Source: Phycisphaerales bacterium
Lineage (GTDB): Bacteria; Planctomycetota; Phycisphaerae; Phycisphaerales; Phycisphaeraceae
Length of the DNA: 6,220 bases
Assembly (NCBI GenBank): GCA_012031455.1
Contig: JAAUTM010000093.1
Coordinates: forward strand, 1 to 6,220
Direction of reading: 5' to 3'
Below the pieces are notes generated by a model, which ran no database searches, was not told the origin of the DNA, and saw only the letters and a program-made list of their open reading frames with translations. The position numbers and the translations under genes were made by a program. Positions 1-4,989 of the stretch are shown here, in pieces; within the stretch, counting starts at the first letter, position 1; each line of letters starts with the position of its first letter.

Positions 1-10
1 TCACTGCGCT

Positions 11-36
11 CGCCACCCTCTCCCAAGGGGAGAGGG
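11..36. repeat. REP-like CCCTCTCC palindrome at the window edge
   Basis: A nine-base arm, CCCTCTCCC (16-24), faces GGGAGAGGG (28-36) across a three-base loop, giving a strong hairpin. Read on the minus strand it gives GGGAGAGGGTGGC. I recall this as the core of a common intergenic palindrome in many bacterial genomes, but the copy number here is unknown. It lies about 50 bp past the stop of the 87-794 gene, so it could help end that transcript, but no T-run follows it on the minus strand. The window edge cuts off whatever lies beyond. Confidence 0.5.
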
Positions 37-49
37 ATTTCCCAACCGC

Positions 50-84
50 AAATCCGAAATTCGAAATCCGAAATCCGAAATCCC
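50..84. repeat. Tandem heptamer array, five units of AAATCCG
   Basis: Five consecutive 7-bp units run AAATCCG, AAATTCG, AAATCCG, AAATCCG, AAATCCC with no gap. The array begins three bases beyond the stop codon of the minus-strand gene at 87. Unit spacing is exact and only single substitutions occur. It is a short microsatellite-like array in a spacer, not a CRISPR, because there are no spacers between units. It pairs in style with the second heptamer array at 1191-1253. Confidence 0.85.
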
Positions 85-86
85 CC

Positions 87-794
87 TCACTCCCACACCA
101 TCTCCCCACTCTCCGTCACCTGCAGCTTTTGCCCTGCTCGCGCCAGCTCATGCCTGACAACCCCAGGCAAAACCCACACGCTCGTCACCGCTTCGCCCTG
201 ACCATCGACCCCCTGCACACGCACAGGCCCTTCCCCCATCAACTCCGGCAAAACTCAAACCGCCAGCTTGCCCCATCAAAGCCCAGTGGCCCGTTGCCCA
301 GCTCACTGATCCCATCCCCCAAACCCGGAGCCGTCGCATCGTCAAAACCAAAGGTCCCCAAACCCATCAGCCCGCCCCATCCGCTCCGCGCCTGATCCTC
401 CGGGAATAGTCGTGATTCATGCACCACTTCCTCCCCCCGCCCTTACCTGCATCCGCGTGTCCACCGGCAAACGCAAATCCCTGATCACCCCAGGCTGCCA
501 ACCCACATGAGTTTCCCCTTCTGCTGCCAATAACCCTGCATGATCCTTCCATGCCTCCGCCGCAGGCACTGCCAGCACATCCACCCGATGCGCTCTTGCT
601 GCATCCGCCATCACCCACAACTCCCGCACCTGTGCATCCCCTGCTACCTCAGAGAGCCTCCCATCCACATACACCTGCACCACCCGCTGCCCCTGCGCCC
701 CAGCCAGCCATTGCACATGCACCAATCCCCGCTCCCCCTCTACCAGCCTGGCCACCAGCCTCTCAATCACACTCTGTGTTGCTTCCCATCCCAT
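87..794 (-). CDS. Phage-associated structural protein (about 235 aa), two apparent frameshifts
   Basis: No named family is recognised. Translation from ATG at 794 runs in one frame to about 433, where a run of six G (433-438 on the plus strand) needs one base fewer. It then continues to about 245, where TTTT needs one base more, and ends at TGA 87-89. The two corrections cancel, and 708 nt gives 235 residues. The start is backed by AAGGAGT five bases upstream, 10 bp after the preceding gene. The N-terminal half is beta-rich, with VVQVYVDGRL near residues 38-47. A glycine-rich stretch follows (residues 138-175, including GLGTFGFDD and GNGPLGFDG), then a C-terminal beta-like segment. As read, it would split into ORFs ending at 417 and 239. 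Its position last in the cluster suggests a tail or virion-surface component; that is inference. Two separate short genes remain possible, but the continuous motif logic favours one. Confidence 0.6.
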
Positions 795-804
795 CTCTGA
801 CTCC

Positions 805-1176
805 TTATCCCACCACCAACTGCAAATACTCAACCCGGTAGGTCAGCTCCCATCTTGTTCCCACCCTCCGCATCGGCCCGGGTTCAAAACTCAACATCAC
901 CACATCATCCAGTTCACGCACACCCTCCTCACACCACCGATATGCCCGTCCATCGAGCATCGCTTCAATCGCCCGGGTCTGACTGCTCAGTGCCTCCGGG
1001 CTGTCGCCAAAAAGTTCGCCGCGCTGTTTGATCGACCGCCCGCTGCGTCCCTGAGGCGAAAGCTGCACCCCCTGACCACCGGGCACCTGTTGCAATGCAT
1101 GGCGCAACGACAACCCGCCGATGTGCGCCCAACTCGGCCCAGTCGCAAATAAATTTTTCTCCCCAAACTGAATCAT
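805..1176 (-). CDS. Putative phage tail-type protein, 123 aa
   Basis: An intact reading frame starts at ATG 1176, preceded by GAGGTGA six bases upstream, and stops at 805. The next gene begins 10 bp later with its own ribosome binding site, so the two are probably co-transcribed. The protein is soluble, with no signal peptide or membrane segment. A central SGRSIKQRGELFGDSP stretch is followed by a helix (AIEAMLDGRAYRWCEE), and the C-terminus is strand-like (TRWELTYRVEYLQL). This layout, a short N-terminal part then strands ending in a YRVEYLQ-type motif, resembles small tail-tube-associated or distal-tail proteins of tailed phages. I cannot assign a family. It is one of only two structural genes here without a frameshift. 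The tandem array at 1191-1253 ends 15 bp upstream of its start, so any promoter must lie beyond or within that repeat. Confidence 0.6.
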   Translation of the reverse strand: MIQFGEKNLFATGPSWAHIGGLSLRHALQQVPGGQGVQLSPQGRSGRSIKQRGELFGDSPEALSSQTRAIEAMLDGRAYRWCEEGVRELDDVVMLSFEPGPMRRVGTRWELTYRVEYLQLVVG

Positions 1177-1190
1177 GCTTCACCTCGATA

Positions 1191-1253
1191 AAGTCCAAAG
1201 TCCAAAGTCCAAGGTCCAAAGTCCAAGGTCCAAAGTCCAAGGTCCAAAGTCCA
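1191..1253. repeat. Tandem heptamer array, nine units of A(A/G)GTCCA
   Basis: Nine consecutive 7-bp units occur. The first three are AAGTCCA; the remaining six alternate AGGTCCA and AAGTCCA, so the later part has a 14-bp higher-order period repeated three times. On the minus strand it reads as TGGACTT/TGGACCT. It sits directly upstream of the ribosome binding site of the 805-1176 gene. Because 7 is not a multiple of 3, an ORF running through it is repetitive peptide and not a real gene. Slippage between copies should make the array length-variable between strains. Confidence 0.9.
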
Positions 1254-1279
1254 AGGAGTTATGTAAGCAAACATCCTTC

Positions 1280-1318
1280 TTCCACGCCTGAACTTGGTCC
1301 TCCAAGTTCAGGATTCCC
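1280..1318. repeat. Intergenic palindrome, copy 1 of a covarying pair
   Basis: CCTGAACTTGG (1287-1297) and CCAAGTTCAGG (1302-1312) form a perfect 11-bp stem with loop TCCT. The flanks TTCCACG on the left and ATTCCC on the right match those of the element at 2048-2090. It lies between the stop of the 1349-1989 gene and the tandem array. There is no T-run on either side, so a classical terminator is not supported. A processing site, protein binding site or mobile palindrome fits better. Confidence 0.75.
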
Positions 1319-1348
1319 CATGCTTCCCTGCACTGCTCAAATCCCACA

Positions 1349-1989
1349 TCACTTCCTCACCAGTTGCACCACGCCCAGCTGCCTGCGGATGTCCACCACC
1401 CCATCCCCATCGATATCCAGCAGCACCGTCGCCCGCTGCAATGCCTGCTGAAACGTCTGCTTGTAAAACCGGGCTTTATGCCAGGATGCTTCCTGATCCC
1501 CCCTGGATCGCTGCTGCTCCTGAATACACCCGCTCCAGCGTCCCCAATGCCTCCAGCCGGGCCAGCACCGACATCGACACCACGGCATCCTCCTTGAGTC
1601 GGCAATGCGGATCATCCGGCTCAATGCCCACCATGCGCAGCAACATGTCATGCACCAGGGCTGCCTGTGGCCCAAAACTCCGCACCGATACCGCCAGGTC
1701 GCTCCCAGGCATCAGGGGAATGGGTGGTGTATTCAAATGCGCCCTCACCTGCGAAATCGTCAGCGTGTGTTCATCCACCAGCTCGATCACTTCATACGCC
1801 AAACCCCGCCACCAGCACCACCATGCCCTGTTCCACCTGCGCCGCTGCAAAATCACAGGCTTCGCTGCGCAGTGTCACCCCCACCACCTCGCCATCGTTG
1901 CCCGCACATCGCTGCTGCGCCAGAAACGGCACATCGCTGAACACCATCGGCTCCAGCGCCAATAAATCCCGATCATTGGAAAAGTTCAT
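1349..1989 (-). CDS. Phage head-completion/adaptor-like protein (about 212 aa), two apparent frameshifts
   Basis: As read, the gene breaks at two places. Near 1801-1807 (AAACCCC on the plus strand) one base is extra. At 1498-1503 a run of six C has one base extra. Removing one base at each leaves 639 nt and a continuous 212-residue protein from ATG 1989 to TGA 1349-1351. An upstream GTG at 2013 is a less likely start. The N-terminal part (MNFSNDRDLLALEP) is followed by mixed alpha/beta sequence with VAYEVIELVDEHTLTISQVR-like strands after correction, and a helical region. Near the C-terminus is DIDGDGVVD, a D-x-D-G-D-G-x-x-D loop like EF-hand or dockerin calcium sites. Lying just downstream of the capsid gene suggests a connector, stopper or head-tail joining role, which is inference from position. 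The frameshift sites are homopolymers, so error is as likely as decay. Confidence 0.6.
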
Positions 1990-2017
1990 GAAAAGCCCCT
2001 TGATTACCCTCACTCCA

Positions 2018-2047
2018 CCCCTGATGTTGCCAATACCCCTGATGTTG
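2018..2047. repeat. Short direct repeat CCCCTGATGTTG, two copies
   Basis: CCCCTGATGTTG occurs at 2018-2029 and again at 2036-2047, an 18-bp period. A third, related half-site, CCTGATCTTG, begins the palindrome at 2055. The three half-sites are therefore spaced by 18 and 17 bp, directly upstream of the start of the 1349-1989 gene. The spacing hints at partial duplications of the palindrome's left arm. Confidence 0.6.
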
Positions 2048-2090
2048 TTCCACGCCTGATCTTGCGTTCCGATGCAAGATCAGGATTCCC
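2048..2090. repeat. Intergenic palindrome, copy 2 of a covarying pair
   Basis: CCTGATCTTGC (2055-2065) pairs perfectly with GCAAGATCAGG (2074-2084) over an 8-base loop. The outer flanks TTCCACG and ATTCCC are the same as in copy 1 at 1280-1318. Compared with copy 1, the sixth base pair is T-A instead of A-T and the innermost pair is C-G instead of G-C. Both changes preserve pairing. The loops differ in length and sequence. It lies between the capsid gene's terminator and the next gene. Confidence 0.75.
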
Positions 2091-2136
2091 TCGCTTGCGC
2101 TTCGGGCTGGTACTGCATCACTCATTCCATTTCTCC

Positions 2137-2169
2137 AAAAAGAGGCCCACAGCTTCCGCCATGGGCCTC
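2137..2169 (-). terminator. Rho-independent terminator after the capsid gene
   Basis: On the minus strand, GAGGCCCA (2169-2162) pairs perfectly with TGGGCCTC (2149-2142) across a 12-base loop. It is followed at once by five T residues (complement of AAAAA at 2137-2141). The stem begins 22 bp past the capsid stop codon. It should end or weaken transcription before the next gene, which would keep capsid output above that of the downstream tail genes. Confidence 0.85.
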
Positions 2170-2191
2170 CGGCAGCAAGAGATGACCTTGC

Positions 2192-3361
2192 TCAGCTTGT
2201 CGCCACCCCGCGAATCAGGGCATGCGCGTTTTCGTTACGCAGCTCCAGTGTGTATTCGCCAATCACCTGCCCCGCTTCACGGTCCCCGGCGCTGCTCTGT
2301 TTCTTGAAGTGAAAACTCCGGCCAGCCAGCGGCAGCACCGTCAGTCGCGAGCTATCCAGCAGCAGCACCGTGTCCGCAGGCACCCAGCGCGACAAAATCA
2401 CTTTGCATATGCCAAAGTCCGACTCGTACACACTCACCAGGTCCCGAAACCGGTTGTCATCCGAACTGAACCTGCGGTTGCTGGTGATGAACGTGTTGAT
2501 CCGACGTTTCTGAAAACCGTTGACCACGATCGTGTCGATCCGCCCCGATGATTGATCCCACACCCGCCGCAATGCGGTGTTGATCTGCGTTTCGTTGAGC
2601 AGGTTCGTGCCGGTGCCATCGCCTGCGGGGAAGCCGCCGGTGTTGTTCACAAACACGTTGGTGGTCAGAAACGGCAAAATGCCCTTCATCGTCCGCCGTA
2701 CCGATGAACTCCCCTCCGTCGTTGCCGCCGGTGCCACGCCGTTGATGACGCAGTTCTCCAAATCACGCAAAAGTTCGCGCAGGCGTTCCTGCTTCTGATA
2801 ATCCAGTTCATCTGCCAGGCCGATGGTGTTGACCGCCTGCTGCGTCCCCGACACCTCCACGCCTGCTGTGAAAATCTGGGTGTAATTCACCTTTCGGCTG
2901 CGGTTGGTAAAGCGTGCCGCGGGCCGATCATCACCCTCTAATGCAGCATTGCCCAAAATGCGCAGCTTCTGGGTTGTGGCAATGTTCTCAGCCGTGGTCG
3001 CCCCGTAACCACGCACCACCGTCAGCGTGTTGGTGGAAATGCCCGTCACCAGCATGACCTCGCGCGAACCCTCGACCTGAATCTGATCACCGATGCGGAA
3101 GCGCGAACCGTTGGCCACATCAAACGCAGTTTCCGTGGCCGGGTTGGTGATGCTGCTGTCGCTGATGGCATCACTGCTGGGCAGCAGGGTATCTTCCAAC
3201 CACTCGTGCAAGGTGCTGGTGGCCGAGCGCTGCGGATCCCCCAGATGATCCAGCAACGGGGTTTCATGAGGGCTGACCAGGCTGACAATGTCCGTCACAT
3301 CTTCCGCCAGTTCAGGCAGCGTGCTGCCCGCCGAGTACGAAGCTTTTCCACTGAATGCCAT
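2192..3361 (-). CDS. Phage major capsid protein, DUF5309/SU10-type
   Basis: This is the cleanest gene in the window, 389 residues with no frameshift. The start is ATG 3361, preceded by AGGAGA eight bases upstream. It is likely the HK97-fold shell protein that builds the procapsid. Visible family-like features are the N-terminal VSLVSPHETPLLDHLGD helix and turn (about residues 27-43), then LHEWLEDTLL (about 51-60), and a strand-rich insertion around GSRFRIGDQIQVEGSREVML (about 85-104). NYTQIFTAGVEVSGTQQAV (about 159-177) is a hallmark segment of DUF5309 proteins as I recall them. A long helix rich in Arg, Glu and Leu follows (KQERLRELLRDLENCVINGV). The length fits the family. A scaffold-like gene lies upstream and a strong terminator directly downstream. 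I am confident it is a capsid protein and fairly confident of the family. Confidence 0.85.
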   Translation of the reverse strand: MAFSGKASYSAGSTLPELAEDVTDIVSLVSPHETPLLDHLGDPQRSATSTLHEWLEDTLLPSSDAISDSSITNPATETAFDVANGSRFRIGDQIQVEGSREVMLVTGISTNTLTVVRGYGATTAENIATTQKLRILGNAALEGDDRPAARFTNRSRKVNYTQIFTAGVEVSGTQQAVNTIGLADELDYQKQERLRELLRDLENCVINGVAPAATTEGSSSVRRTMKGILPFLTTNVFVNNTGGFPAGDGTGTNLLNETQINTALRRVWDQSSGRIDTIVVNGFQKRRINTFITSNRRFSSDDNRFRDLVSVYESDFGICKVILSRWVPADTVLLLDSSRLTVLPLAGRSFHFKKQSSAGDREAGQVIGEYTLELRNENAHALIRGVATS

Positions 3362-3396
3362 GATTGAGTTCTCCTATGTGTTGAGTTTGTTAAATC

Positions 3397-3545
3397 ACAC
3401 ACCGATTCAGAATTGATCCATCCACTTGAAGCCCACACCCATTCCACTTGAAGCCCACACCGCTCCGGTGTGGGTCGTAGCTATTTCCGTAGCCCACACC
3501 CATTCCCCCCGCGAAGCCCACACCGATTCGGTGTGGGTTTCTTCT
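3397..3545. repeat. Cluster of five CACACC repeats with two hairpins
   Basis: The motif ACACC followed by GATTC, CATTC or GCTCC occurs five times on the plus strand, near 3399, 3435, 3457, 3496 and 3521. An 18-base segment, CCACTTGAAGCCCACACC, is directly repeated at 3422-3439 and 3444-3461. Two copies form perfect 9-bp hairpins with three-base loops. Hairpin 1 is CCCACACCG 3454-3462 with CGGTGTGGG 3466-3474. Hairpin 2 is the same stem at 3517-3525 and 3529-3537. The cluster fills the spacer between the scaffold-like gene and the capsid gene. Confidence 0.85.
3514..3545 (+). terminator. Possible terminator-like hairpin with T-rich tail (plus direction)
   Basis: Hairpin 2 of the repeat cluster (stem 3517-3525 / 3529-3537) extends by a G-T wobble and two A-T pairs, and is followed by TTTCTTCT on the plus strand. 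That is terminator shape in the plus direction, although the gene it follows at this point is on the minus strand. It may block antisense transcription, or it may simply be a repeat whose right flank is T-rich. On the minus strand there is no T-run, so it is a poor terminator for the scaffold-like gene. Confidence 0.35.
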
Positions 3546-3552
3546 CCCGCGC

Positions 3553-3890
3553 TCACTTCACACCCCCTTGCGGGCGCAGCCGCAGGTAACGCAGCAGGTC
3601 GCGCCGATCGCCGGTGCTGGCAGCCTGTTCCGCAGCTTGCTCCACCTGAGGTTTATCCATGCGTTGTTGTCGAGCTGGCATTGCCTTGGCCCCCGCCACT
3701 TGCCGCTGACGAAACAGCCAGGGTTTGTGCCGTTTCAAATCCGCCACCGCCAGCCGGACATCCGGCTCACGCATCTGCTGCACCGCTGCCTCCGTCAGCA
3801 GCCGGGCCGCTTCCACATCCAACGCCTCCTCCTCCGCAAGCTCGCTTTCAATCCGCTGCTTGCGCTCCAGCCGGGCAAGGGTCTGCTGCG
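3553..3890 (-). CDS. Phage scaffold-like protein, C-terminal part
   Basis: About 110 C-terminal residues end at TGA 3553. The open frame extends upstream to 4026, but beyond about 3890 the same DNA makes better sense in another frame as part of a toxin domain. The true N-terminus is therefore probably missing. The visible protein is charged and helical: LARLERKQRIESELAEEEAL, then AARLLTEAAVQQMREPDVRL, then AVADLKRHKPWLFR, ending in a basic LLRYLRLRPQGG tail. Its composition, coiled-coil-like heptads and position immediately before the capsid gene fit a scaffolding or head-assembly protein. The phrase DLKRHKPWLF is similar in style to phage scaffold C-termini I know. No catalytic motif is seen. 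Confidence 0.5.
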
Positions 3891-4088
3891 ATTGCGTCCT
3901 CCACGGATCGAAGCATCTCTCCATAGCGAGGGCGACTGCTGTCATAAGTGGGAGAGTCGGCAATCCGGGACGACGCACTCCTGAACTTGCTATCCCAAAG
4001 TGTAACCTCCCCCGTGCGCGGTTCACGGAGATGACATCCTCTCCGTGAATGGTGGCCTTGCCGCCCCAGCGCAGACCTGCTGGTCCGG
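3890..4088 (-). pseudogene. Fragment of a PD-(D/E)xK-like secreted toxin nuclease domain
   Basis: On the minus strand, one frame reads LRWGGKATIHGEDVISVN from 4074 down to about 4020. One base is missing near 4014-4016. The next frame then reads GEVTLWDSKFRS, SRIADSPTY and YGEMLRSVEDAI, down to about 3890. Together they give some 60 contiguous residues. The pattern GEDVISVN...TGEVTLWDSK places an Asp strand before a W-D-x-K strand, as in PD-(D/E)xK nuclease cores. I recall similar tails at the C-termini of large secreted hemagglutinin/Rhs-type toxins, but cannot name the family. Both ends are cut: a phage gene begins at about 3885 and the ATPase fragment at about 4090. It cannot encode a working protein as it stands. 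Confidence 0.5.
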
Positions 4089-4745
4089 CTGCTCATGGAT
4101 GCGCTGGGCGAGGCGGGCCTGCGGCGCAGCGTGGTGATCTGCGCGACCAGTGACGAGCCAGCGCTCTTGTCGGCTTCGCGCGGCGTGGGTGGCGACGACG
4201 GTTGCCGAGTATTTCCGCGAGCAGGGCAAGGACGTGCTACTGGTGATGGACTCGGTGACGCGGTTCTGCCAGGCGCAGCGTCAGGTGGGGCTTGCGGCCG
4301 GTGAGCCGCGACCACCAAGGGCTTCCCGCCGAGTGTTTTTGCAACGCTGCCCACGCTGCTGGAACGCTCGGGCACGACGTCGCGGGGTTCCATCACCGGC
4401 CTCTACTCCGTGCTGATGGAGGGCGAAGACATGAGCGAGCCTATCGCCGACGCCTGTCGTGGCATCCTTGATGGTCACGTCTTGCTGGACCGCAAGCTTG
4501 CTGAGCAGGGCCACTACCCCGCGATCAACGTGCCCGGCTCGATCAGCCGTATGGCGGACGATGTCACCGACAGCAAGCATCAGCAAGCGCGGCGTGAAGT
4601 GTTACGACTCATCAGCGCGTACCGGCAGGTGGAAGACCTTGTAAACATCGGCGCATACGCCCCCGGTAGTAACCCTGACTTTGACCTGGCGATCACCGCC
4701 AAGCCCGCGATTTGATCGCCTGCTCCAGCAGGGCCGGGAACGCGG
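4086..4745 (+). pseudogene. fliI: FliI-type flagellar/type III export ATPase, C-terminal fragment, frameshifted
   Basis: Three frames join into one ATPase. The first reads [20 protein letters not shown]. An extra T at about 4170 leads to [20 protein letters not shown] and [19 protein letters not shown] (Walker B Asp). One base is missing at about 4306-4310, then [60 protein letters not shown] and LVNIGAYAPGSNPDFDLAI follow. The normal product powers export of flagellar or injectisome substrates as a hexamer at the membrane base. The MDSVTRF, GSITGLY and DGH segments are diagnostic of the FliI/YscN family. FliI is preferred over YscN/HrcN by overall feel only. The first half, with the Walker A loop, is absent. 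A TGA at 4713 would end it in AKPAI, but dropping one T gives a family-like AIDRLLQQGR tail that runs into the next fragment. Confidence 0.85.
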
Positions 4746-4845
4746 CCCACATCGCCTGGGTGAAGGCATTGCGCTTGTCTGGCCGGTTGAGCCACAAGGT
4801 GGTGACACCGTCTTGCTGTTCAATTTGGATGGGCGTATCGCTCAT
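4693..4845 (-). CDS. Enoyl-CoA hydratase/isomerase (crotonase family), N-terminal fragment
   Basis: Translation from ATG 4845 gives MSDTPIQIEQQDGVTTLWLN, then RPDKRNAFTQAMWAAFPALL and EQAI. LNRPDKRNAF is the N-terminal signature of crotonase-fold enzymes, which hydrate or isomerise enoyl-CoA thioesters. A GGAG sequence lies seven bases upstream of the ATG. After about residue 44 the sequence is no longer crotonase: it becomes the antisense of the ATPase fragment and stops at TGA 4695-4693. About 80% of a normal 260-residue protein is therefore missing, including the oxyanion-hole and catalytic segments. It starts 144 bp from the divergent HMG-CoA reductase gene, a spacing that looks natural. 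The exact substrate cannot be told. Confidence 0.8.
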   Translation of the reverse strand: MSDTPIQIEQQDGVTTLWLNRPDKRNAFTQAMWAAFPALLEQAIKSRAWR

Positions 4846-4912
4846 GATTCGACTCCGTGAAAGGGGCTGTCCGTGCGATCAGCGTACCGGAGGCGGGGGG
4901 CATGTTGCACGC

Positions 4913-4941
4913 TTCGCGTTCACCATCGCGTGTGCTACCAT
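4913..4941 (+). promoter_or_regulatory. Candidate promoter for the HMG-CoA reductase gene
   Basis: An extended -10-like TGTGCTACCAT has TACCAT at 4936-4941, with a weak -35-like TTCGCG at 4913-4918 and a 17-base gap. It lies about 50 bp upstream of the HMG-CoA reductase ATG, in the 144-bp divergent spacer. The -35 match is poor, so this is a suggestion only. No operator palindrome was found in the spacer. Confidence 0.3.
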
Positions 4942-4989
4942 GCGGCGCGTAGACGGCCAAGCACACCCAAACACTGCAAGGGAGCCCCG

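Noticed and set aside
129..841. Several plus-strand proline- and histidine-rich open frames
   Set aside because: They are antisense to the minus-strand genes. Their low-complexity composition comes from the C-rich plus strand, and no ribosome binding sites or protein-like motifs were seen.
1191..1253. Possible CRISPR array
   Set aside because: Units are 7 bp and contiguous with no unique spacers, and no cas gene is nearby.
1287..1312. Palindrome 1 as a Rho-independent terminator
   Set aside because: The stem is strong, but neither strand has a T-run directly after it.
1095..1451. Plus-strand open frame running through the heptamer array
   Set aside because: It encodes a repetitive Ser-Lys-Val-Gln peptide from the tandem repeat and is antisense to real genes on both sides.
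3890..4026. N-terminal extension of the scaffold-like protein up to the ATG at 4026
   Set aside because: The extension is compositionally unlike the rest, and the same DNA reads in other frames as a coherent toxin domain, so the open frame here is accidental.
3568..4048. Plus-strand open frames opposite the scaffold-like gene
   Set aside because: They are shadows of the minus-strand gene and show no recognisable features.
3880..4100. Mobile-element ends explaining the fragment joins
   Set aside because: No terminal inverted repeats of useful length, target-site duplications, transposase or attC-like sites were found at the joins.
4281..4586. Minus-strand open frame opposite the export ATPase
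   Set aside because: The plus strand carries unmistakable ATPase motifs here; the antisense frame is incidental.
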